A stretch of DNA of 64,000 nucleotides from DTKD01 sp050948905 (GCA_050948905.1 JBMNES010000001.1:2666001-2730000); one strand, 5' to 3'. Counted from the stretch's first letter, positions 31,442-41,203 are shown. Notes: generated from the letters alone by a model not told the origin. Made by a program: numbers and translations.

Positions 31442-32254
31442 TTATTGGATTGACATAATATCAATGGTAGTAGTCGCCTGGTCCACTCCGGGTTTATTGT
31501 CAGAGCCTGGCTTGCGGAAGTCGACTTTACTTTCAGCGTGTGCGCTGATGAGTTTCCCACCATCAACAGCAATGACTGAATCTACGCTGGCCGTGCTGTC
31601 CACTACAACTCCGTCGTCGAGCTTCTGGCCCGTCCACACGTAATCCTGATGCACGTTGACTACCTCAACCCCCTTTTTGTTTTCTACAGACTTATATACA
31701 GTCGTCACACTGCACTCGTCGGCAAAACCCGGCAGCTTTACTTTTGCCTTTTGAGGCTCATCCAATGCGTGTGGTTTATCGATGTCCGGGATCAGATACA
31801 GCAAAATTAAATTGGCGTAATTGAGCCCGGGGGAACGCTCCGCATACCTTGTGCGGGCAATACCGAACGCGCTGTTTACCTTCCAATCTTTGTCAATAAG
31901 CAGCGTGAGCCGGGGAAACTCGGCCGTCGGCATAGTGAACTGCTGGCCGTCAATGGTCGCCCTGGCATCGGATGCAATAATATCCAACGGCAGCAAGCCA
32001 TCACCCTCCCGCTGGCCGAACTTGAGCTGCATCTTCATCGTATAGGTAGCGTCGAGGCTAATCGGTTCGGCAGATGACTCGGAGGCAGTCTTGCCTTTGA
32101 GCTGAACGGATAAGTTGTAGTTGCGCGCCTCATTGGGCTTTACGCTCATAGAGATTGTAACGTTTTTAGCCTCGGCAGGCTCGGGCGGAGCATCAGCAAA
32201 ACCACGCAACGGCCCGATCGCAATCAACAACAGCATATATATGACGGTTCTCAT
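31442..32254 (-). CDS. Secreted protein of unknown function
   Basis: A 270-residue protein. Residues 1-20 (MRTVIYMLLLIAIGPLRGFA) are a signal peptide. The mature part is a mostly beta protein with SLDATYTMKMQLKFGQREGDG and STASVDSVIAVDGGKLIS, and it resembles the loosely defined family of exported lipoprotein-like or DUF-type proteins with a single beta-domain. It shows no cysteine pair or catalytic motif. It is the first gene of the two-gene unit with the TPR/zinc-ribbon membrane protein and follows UPF0182 by 57 bases on the same strand. Confidence 0.55.
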   Translation of the reverse strand: MRTVIYMLLLIAIGPLRGFADAPPEPAEAKNVTISMSVKPNEARNYNLSVQLKGKTASESSAEPISLDATYTMKMQLKFGQREGDGLLPLDIIASDARATIDGQQFTMPTAEFPRLTLLIDKDWKVNSAFGIARTRYAERSPGLNYANLILLYLIPDIDKPHALDEPQKAKVKLPGFADECSVTTVYKSVENKKGVEVVNVHQDYVWTGQKLDDGVVVDSTASVDSVIAVDGGKLISAHAESKVDFRKPGSDNKPGVDQATTTIDIMSIQ

Positions 32255-32310
32255 AACATCATCTCCATTGCCTGTTTGGTATGTGTGTTATACAACACCC
32301 GCAACGAATC

Positions 32311-35127
32311 CTACTGGCTTCGAACTTTCTCCTTCAGTTCTTTCAGGTCTTTTTCAAGTGCGCTCATGCGGTTTCCGTACTCGGTCCAGTCGCCGGCTTT
32401 TAGCGCTTCCTGCGCTTTTGCATAGTTTGTATTAGCCTGATTAACAAGCTGCGCCGTATCTGGGGTGGCGACTATAACCGGTGGCTTGGCGGCAGTGGGC
32501 ATGTGCTGTTGTGCTAAGGCGCCTGCGACCATCGCTGTTTGTGTAGGCACAGAAATTGTCTGGCCGACCAAAGCTGACAGCGAGTCGTTAAGCGTCGGCA
32601 TCATAGCGACACGGTCACCAAGTGCGACAACAACCCGCTTGATTTCCGGAATCTGCGTGCCTGAAGTAGTTGAACTAAGATAAACCGGCACCACATATAA
32701 GAACGTCGATTCCACAGGAATAATCAACATATCACCCGTGTCCGCGGTGGAGCCCTCTTTGTTCCACAGCGTCAACTGAGAGGATATGGTCGGGTCCTGG
32801 CTTGCGAAAGTGCCCACCTGCTGCGGGCCGTTGACGTTTTTTGTGGGCAGTTGATACAGCAACAGCCTGCCATAGTCCGGCTGGTCGCATTTGGCACACA
32901 TCCAGGCGACCATATTCTTACGTGCACCAGCGTGGACATAAGGCGTCATCAGAATAAACTCCTCGGATTTACCGCTCGGCAGTTTCATAATGACATAATA
33001 CGGCTCCATATAGGTCGGTTCACCGGAAAGCCCGGCCAGGCTGGCAGTTTTGGGAATCTCCCAGAGGTCACTGTTGCCGTAAAAATCCTGCGGTCGGTCG
33101 GCGCTGTAGTGATAACGAGTATAGATGGCCGTCTGAATTCGGAACAAGTCCTCCGGGTATCTAATATGCGCCTGCAACTCTTTAGGCATCTTTGAAAATG
33201 GCTGGAATATGCCAGGGAATATTTTATCGTAGGTGCGTATCAGCGGATCTTTGAGAGGCTCTTCAATTATATAAGCGTGAACCTCACCAGTATACGCATT
33301 GACGACCACCTTCACAGAGTTTCTAATATAGTTGAATTGATTGCCCTGCATTCCAAAATACTTGGAGTAAGGATACGAGTCGCTGGTGGTATAACCATCG
33401 CGCATCCAGTACAGGTTGCCGTTTGCCGTCACCAGATATGGGTCTTGATCGAATTGCAAAAACGGCATCAAGGCCGAGGTGCGATCGTGAATCTCTCTTC
33501 GGAACAGCAACCGGCTCTGCGGCGTGATGTTCTCATTAAGCAGCAGGTTTACATCCTGGAAGCGCAGCGAGAACAATAGTTTTCTCCAGAAGTCCCCTAC
33601 CCTTATGCCCGAATTGGCTTCGTATTTGGTGGGCACAGTGCCGCTGCCGCTGGGAAAATCATATTCCTCGGCACTGGTCTTCACGACCACATATTCGTCG
33701 GTAAGCTCCCCAAAATAGACGCCCATGTGCTTTATCGGCATATCGACGGTGGCCCTTGGGGGCATATCCTTGACGAAAAACAGGGGCTTGCCTTCCTCGC
33801 TCAGCTCATTAACCGGGCTCATACAATAGGCATAGCCGTGAGTATACTTCAGATGCTGGTTGATCCACGTCTTGGCGGTATCCGGAAGCTGCGCCTGAGA
33901 TATTTCTCTTGCTCCCAACCATACCTGCCTATAGCGAGTCTCCCCGGTGTGCTTATCGGTAAGCCAGTATCGACCGACGTCGATGTCCTCAAAATGGTAG
34001 TACTGTTGCACGGTTTGGAGCTGGTTATACTGATCCTGCAGCGGTTTTTTGCCCCACAACCGAATGTTTTCTATTGTTGCCCGGTTCTCGTCGATTTGCT
34101 GGGCCGTAAGCTCGTTATCAGCAGGGAACGGCTGGGTGTTGACCACCGTAAGCCCATAAGCATCCTGAGTAGCCGCAACCGCGCGGGAGATATATGGAGA
34201 CTGATATTCGAGTTCGTTGGGTTGCACGCTGTAGCGCTGTACGAAGGATGGATAGAGGCTGCCCACCACAACGGAAAGGCCCACCAGACCGATCAGCGCG
34301 CCCGCAGCGTAGCCGACTCCCCTGCGCTTGATATTATACAATACAACAAACCCGCCAGTCGCAGCCGCCACAAGCAATATCCACAGGGTCGGCAACGCGG
34401 CGTGGATCTCCGTGTGACCCGCGCCATCGAAAAGATTGCCCCGTGAAAACAGCAGGTTGTACATCGCAAGCCTGTATCCCCAAGCTTTCAAGAAAAACAT
34501 AGCTGCAATAAGGCTAAATATATGTGCTTTGACTTTCGGGGCGAATTGCAGATTATTGCCGAAGTATTCAATCGCTTCATCGGCATAATGCAAGCCAACA
34601 GCGGCGATAGTCGAGGCGGCAAGCGCAAAGAAGAGCCAGTGGTATACATAGCTCAAAAACGGCAGTTGGAATACATAAAAACCGATGTCTTTGCCAAAAA
34701 CGGGATCATTGCCGGCAAATGAGCTGGCGTTAAAGAACATCAGCCATTGCTGCCAGTGCGTCGCCGCCTCCAGGCCGACCATCACCGACACCACCACACT
34801 GCCCGCGAACAGCAGCAACCCGAGGCCTCTGCGGGCTAATCTGCCGAGACGCTCCATCAGTTGTTGTTCGATGCCAAGAGTAGGAGAAGGCGGGGCTATC
34901 CGACGCGCATACCACAGGTTTCCGTAGATAACACCAAAGAAAAGAACGCCAAACAAAAACCCTATTTTAAGCTGGGTGATCAGTCTGGTCGAAAATACCG
35001 TATTATAGCCGAGATCCTTGAACCAAAGATAATCGGTGTATAGCGAAACAAGCGCCCCACCAAATATCACAAACAGCGCCAGCACAGCCAGCACAATCGG
35101 CCAAAAATATCGCTGAAAATTGTACAT
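32311..35127 (-). CDS. UPF0182-family membrane protein
   Basis: A 938-residue protein. Seven or so N-terminal hydrophobic helices (residues ~12-33, 50-70, 95-118, 155-180, 205-225, 248-265 and 275-295) are followed by a large soluble domain with repeated family segments (PYSKYFGMQGNQFNYIRNSV, VVVNAYTGEVHAYI) and a helical tail (EYGNRMSALEKDLKELKEK). UPF0182 proteins are conserved in actinobacteria, cyanobacteria and relatives; the function is unknown and length is typical (900-1000). I start at the ATG at 35127 (AAGGGA upstream); GTG at 35130 is equally possible. It has a 160-base divergent gap from the nucleotidyltransferase-like gene. Confidence 0.9.
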   Translation of the reverse strand: MYNFQRYFWPIVLAVLALFVIFGGALVSLYTDYLWFKDLGYNTVFSTRLITQLKIGFLFGVLFFGVIYGNLWYARRIAPPSPTLGIEQQLMERLGRLARRGLGLLLFAGSVVVSVMVGLEAATHWQQWLMFFNASSFAGNDPVFGKDIGFYVFQLPFLSYVYHWLFFALAASTIAAVGLHYADEAIEYFGNNLQFAPKVKAHIFSLIAAMFFLKAWGYRLAMYNLLFSRGNLFDGAGHTEIHAALPTLWILLVAAATGGFVVLYNIKRRGVGYAAGALIGLVGLSVVVGSLYPSFVQRYSVQPNELEYQSPYISRAVAATQDAYGLTVVNTQPFPADNELTAQQIDENRATIENIRLWGKKPLQDQYNQLQTVQQYYHFEDIDVGRYWLTDKHTGETRYRQVWLGAREISQAQLPDTAKTWINQHLKYTHGYAYCMSPVNELSEEGKPLFFVKDMPPRATVDMPIKHMGVYFGELTDEYVVVKTSAEEYDFPSGSGTVPTKYEANSGIRVGDFWRKLLFSLRFQDVNLLLNENITPQSRLLFRREIHDRTSALMPFLQFDQDPYLVTANGNLYWMRDGYTTSDSYPYSKYFGMQGNQFNYIRNSVKVVVNAYTGEVHAYIIEEPLKDPLIRTYDKIFPGIFQPFSKMPKELQAHIRYPEDLFRIQTAIYTRYHYSADRPQDFYGNSDLWEIPKTASLAGLSGEPTYMEPYYVIMKLPSGKSEEFILMTPYVHAGARKNMVAWMCAKCDQPDYGRLLLYQLPTKNVNGPQQVGTFASQDPTISSQLTLWNKEGSTADTGDMLIIPVESTFLYVVPVYLSSTTSGTQIPEIKRVVVALGDRVAMMPTLNDSLSALVGQTISVPTQTAMVAGALAQQHMPTAAKPPVIVATPDTAQLVNQANTNYAKAQEALKAGDWTEYGNRMSALEKDLKELKEKVRSQ

Positions 35128-35286
35128 CACGACGTCCCTTCTTATTATCTACGGAACAGAAATACCCATTAGTAACCCAGAGCTTAGAAATATTTCTGCT
35201 CCCTCGCTTGCATGCTTAGGTACACCCTACAGTATTACCTGGTATTAAACCGATAATCTCATACAGACTGAAAGGAGGCAAGCGTA

Positions 35287-36330
35287 ATGCAGGTAGTGAT
35301 CCTGGCAGGTGGAAGCGTACCCCAACTACATCCCTGGACGCCCGCCGCCCCAAAACCCCTACTGCCGTTTTTCGATCGACCGGTGATCGAGCACGCCGTT
35401 CGTCTCCTCGCTGCTCACGACATTCGAGATATTATCGTCGCAACGTCTTATCACGCCAATCAAATAACCCAACATCTCGGCGACGGCTCACGTTGGAAAG
35501 TAAATATCAGTTACTCCATTGAGGACACACCCGCAGGTACCGCCGGGGCAATCCGCAGGCTGCAATCAAGAATATCAGATACGTTTGTCGTTATGTCATC
35601 CGACATTGTGACCGATTTCGACCTCAGCGCTGCTGTGAGTGCGCATAAAGCATCCGGAGCGCTCGCCACTATTCTGGTTCACGAAATAGATGACCCTTCC
35701 CGGTTTGGGGTCATAAGCTGGGATGAAAACAATCACGTGACACGCTTTTTGGAGAAGCCCAGGTCTTCAGAACTCTTCTCCAACGCCGTCAGTGCCGGGA
35801 TATATATCCTTGAACCGGAAGTGATTAGCAGCATCGCACCTGATAGACCACAGGATTTCGCCAGGCACACTTTTCCCGCACTTCTCAGAAATCAGGATCA
35901 TATAAACACCTGTCATCTTCCGGGTTACTGGACAGATGTAGGGGATCTCCTGCAGTATCGCAACGCCCACTTTGACGCGCTGCAGGGTAAACTGAGAATC
36001 GATCTGCCCGCCGTGTATGCCGGAGAAGGGATATGGGTTGGAGACGGAGTCGACCTGCATCCCAGCGTACAACTCTCAGCCCCAGTGTTCATCGGAAGCG
36101 GTGCGTCTATCGGCCCTGACGTAGTCATTGGCGCACACACAGTAATCGGCGCGCACACACAAATTCACGCAGGCTCCACTCTCTCTCATTGCGTGATAGG
36201 CTGTGGCGCAACAGTTCACATCGGTAGCCGGATTGAAAACACCGTTGTAGCCAGCGAGCCGATTATCGCCAGGCCCAGGGAAAACGAAGTCACATCAGCC
36301 GATCTCGTCTTTCACTCTCCCATCACGTAG
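35287..36330 (+). CDS. NDP-sugar pyrophosphorylase-like protein with altered signature
   Basis: A 347-residue protein. The N-terminal ~230 residues form a nucleotidyltransferase fold (VILAGG, KPLLPFFDRPVIEHAVRLL, GTAGAIRRL, FVVMSSDIVTDFD, FLEKPRSS, YWTDVGDLLQY), and residues ~245-330 a left-handed beta-helix of hexapeptide repeats (APVFIGSGASIGPDVVIGAH). In active enzymes the loop is GGxGTRLxPLT; here it is GGSVPQLHPWT, so the Gly-Thr-Arg that binds pyrophosphate is lost. It may be a regulatory or binding paralogue, as with GMPPA in eukaryotes. The ATG at 35287 has AAAGGAGG seven bases upstream. It ends at a shared terminator with the convergent gene 36393-36599. Confidence 0.8.
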   Translation: MQVVILAGGSVPQLHPWTPAAPKPLLPFFDRPVIEHAVRLLAAHDIRDIIVATSYHANQITQHLGDGSRWKVNISYSIEDTPAGTAGAIRRLQSRISDTFVVMSSDIVTDFDLSAAVSAHKASGALATILVHEIDDPSRFGVISWDENNHVTRFLEKPRSSELFSNAVSAGIYILEPEVISSIAPDRPQDFARHTFPALLRNQDHINTCHLPGYWTDVGDLLQYRNAHFDALQGKLRIDLPAVYAGEGIWVGDGVDLHPSVQLSAPVFIGSGASIGPDVVIGAHTVIGAHTQIHAGSTLSHCVIGCGATVHIGSRIENTVVASEPIIARPRENEVTSADLVFHSPIT

Positions 36331-36356
36331 TCAATCACAACAAGCACTAGAAGCAA

Positions 36357-36393
36357 AGAGAAGGGACTGCCTATAAAGGCAGCCCCTTTCTCT
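36357..36393. terminator. Bidirectional hairpin terminator
   Basis: Left AGAGAAGGGACTGCCT, loop ATAA, right AGGCAGCCCCTTTCTCT: about 16 pairs with one bulge and a mismatch. It lies between two convergent stop codons and would serve both strands. Confidence 0.8.
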
Positions 36394-36599
36394 CACTCTT
36401 CTTTCCAACAGCCCACTTGCTGCTTAAAGCACTTCTCCATGTCCTCGTCGCTCTGGTCCGCTATTTCGTGACCGCGCTCACATTCATATCTGATAAATCG
36501 TTTCTCAGGAAACGGAGACTTGCGCGACGGCTGCAGCTTGTAGCGGCCCCGCATATGTTGACATGCGCCTTGAATCGGCTGTACATCAGTCTGCGACAT
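36393..36599 (-). CDS. Small cysteine-containing protein
   Basis: A 68-residue protein with five cysteines: one in GACQHMRG, one in ECERGHE, one in EKCFKQQ, and one in VGCWKEE. The GACQHMRGRYKLQP / RYECERGHE spacing suggests a small metal-binding domain, though no standard ribbon fits. The ATG at 36599 is preceded by GGAGGGTTAGGA. It sits alone between the terminator and the outer-membrane gene, same strand, 39 bases downstream of it. It has no family I recognise. Confidence 0.55.
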   Translation of the reverse strand: MSQTDVQPIQGACQHMRGRYKLQPSRKSPFPEKRFIRYECERGHEIADQSDEDMEKCFKQQVGCWKEE

Positions 36600-36637
36600 T
36601 CCTAACCCTCCTTGTTTAAGTTTGAGGTTCTCTAAGA

Positions 36638-38671
36638 TTAGAACTTGGCGCCCAGGCTGAGTTCAGTAGACACCTCGGTCTTTTCCGGCTGGACCATTTT
36701 ATTCTGCAGATACTGTGTGTAGTAGCTGTTCAGCGCCAAGCTGAAGTCTGAGCCTATAGAATGACTATAACCGAGCTGGTATGTCCTCGAACCCAGCGAG
36801 GATACTCCCATCGATCTGGTGAGTTTGCATCCGGTCGTCAATTTTCCGTGCCCAAACACAGGCATAGCCATTCCCAGGCTGCGCTCATCGGAGAGCAGAT
36901 CCATCGCGTATTGATCTTTCTGGCTGAACGATGTCTCCAATCCAACCGATCCGATGCGGGTTTTAAGGCCGACAGACGTGTTGTAATATTGCTGTATCTT
37001 GCCGTCTTTGTCCTCTGGATTGGCCTGATACGAGCCCGTGAGAGCAAACAGCCTGGACGGTGTCAACTCCATAGAAAGCGATCCCGAATCGGCGATATAG
37101 CTCGTGTTAAGATCACGTCGGCGATAGTTGCCCACAAAGCGCAGGAAATCCCACGGCTTGGTCTCCGCAGAATAATCTTGAACTGTTAGCGTCGTAGGCC
37201 CGTTTTCGGAATATCTATACCCAGCCATCAACTTCGCCCGCTTGGAAGGCGTAAGATGAAGCTCCGCGCCCTTGACCACATCATCAAGGTCGTTTACACC
37301 CTTTTGAGAGTACATCGCGGTCAGCTTGGCAAACTCAAAGGGTGTGCTGGTCAGGCTCAGGTCTCTTTGATATTGCTGGCTGGCTCCGTCAGCCGAATCG
37401 GTCATACTGCCCTTAATCTGCAGATTCGGTCTCGGCGTCGCCTGCACTGCCACACTGGTTTTGGTCGCAGCGCCTTTTACGGTGGAGTCGACGCCGGAGT
37501 AGCCAGCCTGCACTGCCAGTTGCTTGCTCGGTTTTGCAGAGACTTTCACATCAGTGCTGGACTGTTGCCCCACTGCATTGTTTTCCAGATTCGCATAATT
37601 AATGTCAAGATCAACCTGATCGCTCGGCTTGGTGGTCACACCAGCGCTGAAGAGGTTCTCTGCACCCGCAGAATCCGAAACCCGCTGGGTCATCGACGAG
37701 CGCAAAGTAGTGCGCTTAAACGCCGTGCTGGTCATGTGAATCCCGCTTGATTCTACGTTGTCGCGTTTTCCATCCGCCGACGTGATCTCGTTAGTCGAGT
37801 GTACCAACGAGAGCTTGGTGGAATCGATCGGGTTATAGGCCACGCTCTGTTCGTTAGTGACGGTCTTCACGCCCTTGTTTTTGCCCGCGGTATCCTCAGA
37901 CGATTTGAACGAAGCCGCCGCTTGAACTTTCGGGCTTGCAGCAAACGCTGCTGCAAAGCTCATCAGATCCTTGCCGACATCGGTGCCGTATTCCTTGCCA
38001 CCGGCGAAAGACTGGCCGGAGTGCAGGTATGATCCCGTTAACTTCAGCTTGCCGACGTTGGTGTCCCCGCCGAATTTCATCGCCGCTCTTTCCCACATGC
38101 TGCTAACGTCAGAATTGTTGTCGTCGTGGCTGAGCAGCATCATAGAGTCCATTTTGCCTGTTTTCCACGCCCTGTCGCCGCCGAAACCGATTACCGATTT
38201 CCCCGCATTCGGATTTTTGGGGTCGCTTTGGGCGTATAGACCCATCATTTTCAGGTTGCCTGACTGGCCACTGCGAAGGTTTATGGTAACAGGTATGCTG
38301 GAACCAGTGGTCGCCTTTTGCGATTTACCCGGCAGTGTGCGGTAGGAGACACGTACTATGGCGTCGTTAACCAGAACGGAATTGAAGGATACTATGCCTT
38401 TTGCGATGTCGATATTGTAATCCGAGCCCTTTTTTAGAGTTCGGCCATTTATTACTACGGAGATATCGTCCGCGCTGAAATTGGTCCAGGACAGCGAATA
38501 AGGCCCTTTGGTGTTGCGACCGACTATAACATCGGTTACGCTGCCAATAGCATCCACTGCGCCTAGCTCAGTGCCGTTAGCAGCCCAGACACAGCAAGGC
38601 CCTGCCGCCGTCATCAGAAATGCAGCGGCAATTAACAGCATCGCTATTTTATGCACGGTTATAGAACGCAA
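36638..38671 (-). CDS. Outer-membrane beta-barrel protein with N-terminal Ig-like domain
   Basis: A 677-residue exported protein. Signal peptide at ~1-31 (MLLIAAAFLMTAAGPCCVWA). Residues ~45-110 form an Ig-like unit (GPYSLSWTNFSADDISVVIN, then DYNIDIAKGIVSFN). From ~130 onward there are about 26 alternating amphipathic strands such as KLKLTGSYLHSGQSF and NLQIKGSMTDSADG. It ends in LSLGAKF with a C-terminal Phe, the usual BAM recognition signature. It shows the cell has an outer membrane. The start is TTG at 38671 (GGGG seven bases upstream). No substrate or partner gene is next to it; a porin or surface-structure role is possible. Confidence 0.8.
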   Translation of the reverse strand: MRSITVHKIAMLLIAAAFLMTAAGPCCVWAANGTELGAVDAIGSVTDVIVGRNTKGPYSLSWTNFSADDISVVINGRTLKKGSDYNIDIAKGIVSFNSVLVNDAIVRVSYRTLPGKSQKATTGSSIPVTINLRSGQSGNLKMMGLYAQSDPKNPNAGKSVIGFGGDRAWKTGKMDSMMLLSHDDNNSDVSSMWERAAMKFGGDTNVGKLKLTGSYLHSGQSFAGGKEYGTDVGKDLMSFAAAFAASPKVQAAASFKSSEDTAGKNKGVKTVTNEQSVAYNPIDSTKLSLVHSTNEITSADGKRDNVESSGIHMTSTAFKRTTLRSSMTQRVSDSAGAENLFSAGVTTKPSDQVDLDINYANLENNAVGQQSSTDVKVSAKPSKQLAVQAGYSGVDSTVKGAATKTSVAVQATPRPNLQIKGSMTDSADGASQQYQRDLSLTSTPFEFAKLTAMYSQKGVNDLDDVVKGAELHLTPSKRAKLMAGYRYSENGPTTLTVQDYSAETKPWDFLRFVGNYRRRDLNTSYIADSGSLSMELTPSRLFALTGSYQANPEDKDGKIQQYYNTSVGLKTRIGSVGLETSFSQKDQYAMDLLSDERSLGMAMPVFGHGKLTTGCKLTRSMGVSSLGSRTYQLGYSHSIGSDFSLALNSYYTQYLQNKMVQPEKTEVSTELSLGAKF

Positions 38672-38886
38672 TTGCCGTCCCCTTGCTTAAACAGTATCCC
38701 TCATAGTATAGACGGAACTCCTCAACCCAGGTTCCCATCTATCCTTCAATGTTATCGGCATATACCAACTGTTACTTCTCCGTTATCGATCAAACCTCCT
38801 TGTTTGCCTATATTGCAACATCACACGGTTTCATTAGCTCAGTACGGTGTATAATTGTCAGTACATCATACCCAGGAGGCAGATAA

Positions 38887-39633
38887 ATGGTAAGCCGAAT
38901 ATCACAGGAACTTAAGCTCAAATATCGGCCAGTCGCCTTGATTTTCTCCGATGAGAAACCCGAAGGCGCAATACAGTTCGCAGAGGGTGAATCGGGATGC
39001 GTCATAGGACTCTTCGCAGCAGCCTCGAAAGGGGAAACAGCGGTGTTCAGCGATGCGACGTGCGGCTGCCCTGGTGGAAGAGTTGGGTTGGGATTTACAG
39101 ACAGTTATGATCACGTACCTGGCGGGATAGACTATTTTCTCTCGACCGGCAGGGGCGAAGGCTACCCCGCAGGAGAAGCGTATGTAAAGACTCCAGAGTT
39201 GGCCCGAGAGTTTGTCGAACAACTGCCGCTTCATTGCATTCCGACCCAGTATGTCGTGGTGAAACCCCTGGATCAGGTCGACACTGACAAGGAAAAGCCG
39301 GAGTTGGTAGTGTTTTTCTGTGCGCCGGATCAACTGGCAGCGCTGGTGGTGTTGGCAAATTACGGCCGACCGGGCACTGATAACGCGATTATCCCGTTTG
39401 GTGCAGGATGCCACAGTGTGTGCCTGATACCCTATGCCCATAACCAGGATAAGAAGCCGAAAGCTGTGGTCGGCGTGATCGATATCAGCGCACGGCCGCA
39501 GGTGGACCCAAACGTGCTTTCATTCACAGTGCCTTATGAGATGTTTTTGGAAATGGAGGCCGATGTGCCAGGAAGTTTCCTTGAAAAGCCGGACTGGAAA
39601 AAGGTGCGGGATAGGATACCTGATCCTGAGTAG
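38887..39633 (+). CDS. DUF169 domain protein
   Basis: A 248-residue cytoplasmic protein. The family segment LKYRPVALIFSDEKPEGA at the N-terminus, ATCGCPGGRVGLGF with a Cys pair near residue 60, NYGRPGTDNAIIPFGAGCHS and the closing FTVPYEMFLEMEADVPGSF match DUF169. These proteins are widespread in anaerobes and uncharacterised; the CGCPGG loop may bind a metal or cofactor. AGGAGG lies at 38874-38880, and TATAAT at 38850-38855 could be its -10 box. It is bounded downstream by a terminator hairpin shared with the convergent gene. Confidence 0.85.
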   Translation: MVSRISQELKLKYRPVALIFSDEKPEGAIQFAEGESGCVIGLFAAASKGETAVFSDATCGCPGGRVGLGFTDSYDHVPGGIDYFLSTGRGEGYPAGEAYVKTPELAREFVEQLPLHCIPTQYVVVKPLDQVDTDKEKPELVVFFCAPDQLAALVVLANYGRPGTDNAIIPFGAGCHSVCLIPYAHNQDKKPKAVVGVIDISARPQVDPNVLSFTVPYEMFLEMEADVPGSFLEKPDWKKVRDRIPDPE

Positions 39634-39635
39634 GC

Positions 39636-39676
39636 GCTTCCGCAGGGTCAATTTATACCTTTGAACCTGCGGAAGC
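39636..39676. terminator. Hairpin between convergent genes
   Basis: GCTTCCGCAGG and CCTGCGGAAGC, an 11-bp perfect stem around a 19-base loop, three bases after the DUF169 stop. Confidence 0.6.
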
Positions 39677-39701
39677 AGAAGTGATCGGATGATCCTTTGC
39701 G

Positions 39702-40118
39702 CTAAGACTTGCCGCCTGAAAGCCCTACGCCCGGCTTTTCCGGTGTGGCTTGCGGGAGAATGGTGCGCAGCCTGTTCGCCCAGATGGCGGCCAATTTGTC
39801 TACAGTTGTGCGATTGGCGCGGGCGTCCGCCTGGGTGACGGTCACAAACAAGTTGCGGTCGGTAAGGATGTTTACATCCTTGCCTGCACGTACTGTCGTC
39901 ACCTTTGGGATGCCTTTGCCGAGTTGCAGTAGAGCGTTGGCGCGCATCTGAAGAGCCGCGGCTCTTTGTTCCGCAGAGAACCCGCCTGCCGGGGTTCGCA
40001 TCCGGAGCAGCATAAACCCGCCAAGATAAACAGTCCCGTCCTGCTGGCTTTGAGCAATTGAGCCAGTCAGCGCAATCAGCAGTGCCAAAGCTGAGATAGT
40101 GGCCAGTATTCTTACCAT
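39702..40118 (-). CDS. Small secreted protein
   Basis: A 138-residue exported protein. Residues 1-24 (MVRILATISALALLIALTGSIAQ) are a signal peptide. The mature part is soluble with strands (GTVYLGGFMLLRMR) and a helix KLAAIWANRLRTILP, and repeats resembling DUF-type periplasmic proteins (VNILTDRNLFVTVTQADARA). ATG at 40118 with GGAGG seven bases upstream; the extension to 40142 is not needed. It ends 26 bases from a hairpin. Unknown function. Confidence 0.55.
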   Translation of the reverse strand: MVRILATISALALLIALTGSIAQSQQDGTVYLGGFMLLRMRTPAGGFSAEQRAAALQMRANALLQLGKGIPKVTTVRAGKDVNILTDRNLFVTVTQADARANRTTVDKLAAIWANRLRTILPQATPEKPGVGLSGGKS

Positions 40119-40345
40119 CGTGTTACCTCCGACCATATACACCTGATAAAGACGTTAGTCAGCGGCCAAACTCGCCTGTGTGCGCACAAATGGCGCTAAA
40201 CTGAGAATACCCTTCGGCGAAATATTACTAACAGCAGATTGAGCCAGCAGCGAAGGACATCTCATAGCAGCACGCTAAGTGGACGGAGGCGGTAGTTGCC
40301 CGGGCGCTTTGTATTACATCAGCCATTATTTGGAGGAGCATACGA

Positions 40346-41203
40346 ATGAAGTTAGGTGTCAGCAGTTATAGCTGGTCCCGGTATCTCAGCGAAGGCAGGC
40401 TGGATATGTTCGGGGTCATAAAGGCCACTGCGGAAATTGGTTTTTCGGGGATTGAGTTCACCGACCTTGGACCGCAGAGCAAGGACAAAGATCCGATTGA
40501 GGCGGCAAAAGAGATAAAGGCCGCCTGCGCAGATGCGAAATTGGAGATTGCGAGCTGGACTATCGGCGCGGATTTTCTGAAAAACGATGTCGACGCAGAA
40601 ATAGAGCGACTTAAAGGCCAGGTGGATATAGCAGCCGCGCTGGGAGCCCCTACCATGCGCCACGATGCTACTGGAGGGTTTGCCGGACGAGCTAATAATC
40701 TCTCGGATTTCATCGAGGCACTGCCGATTGTTGCTAAGGGTTATGCGGGGGTCACCGAGTATGCCGCAGATAAAGGCGTGAAGACGATGATCGAAAACCA
40801 CGGCTTCTTCTTCCAGGACAGCGACCGGATAGAGGCTTTGATCACCAGGGTGAACAACCCCAATTTCGGCGCGTTGATCGATATCGGCAACTTCCTTTGT
40901 GCGGACGAAGAACCAACTCAGGCCGTCAAACGCTTGGCACCGTTCGCATTTCACGTGCATGCGAAGGACTTCCACGTGAAGTGCCCTAGCAGTGATCCCG
41001 GCGAGGGCTGGTTCCGCTCCAGAGGCGGGGTGCCGCTGCGAGGGGCCATAGTCGGTCACGGAAACGTCCTCACCAAACGCTGTGTAGAAATACTAAAAGA
41101 GGCCGGCTACAGCGGCTATCTTTCCATTGAGTTCGAAGGAATGGAAGATAACCATCGGGCGCTTCAGATAGGTTTTGCCAATTTGCAGAGGTATACTGCT
41201 TAG
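40346..41203 (+). CDS. Sugar phosphate isomerase/epimerase (xylose isomerase-like TIM barrel)
   Basis: A 285-residue barrel of the AP endonuclease 2/xylose isomerase-like family. Metal and substrate residues lie in KTMIENHG (Glu), LIDIGNF (Asp), FHVHAKDFH (His) and LSIEFEGMED (Glu). These enzymes isomerise ketoses, inositol intermediates or hydroxypyruvate; the actual substrate is unknown. The ATG at 40346 has GGAGGAG just upstream. Single gene with its own hairpin at 41212-41243, flanked by secreted and membrane proteins. Confidence 0.88.
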   Translation: MKLGVSSYSWSRYLSEGRLDMFGVIKATAEIGFSGIEFTDLGPQSKDKDPIEAAKEIKAACADAKLEIASWTIGADFLKNDVDAEIERLKGQVDIAAALGAPTMRHDATGGFAGRANNLSDFIEALPIVAKGYAGVTEYAADKGVKTMIENHGFFFQDSDRIEALITRVNNPNFGALIDIGNFLCADEEPTQAVKRLAPFAFHVHAKDFHVKCPSSDPGEGWFRSRGGVPLRGAIVGHGNVLTKRCVEILKEAGYSGYLSIEFEGMEDNHRALQIGFANLQRYTA

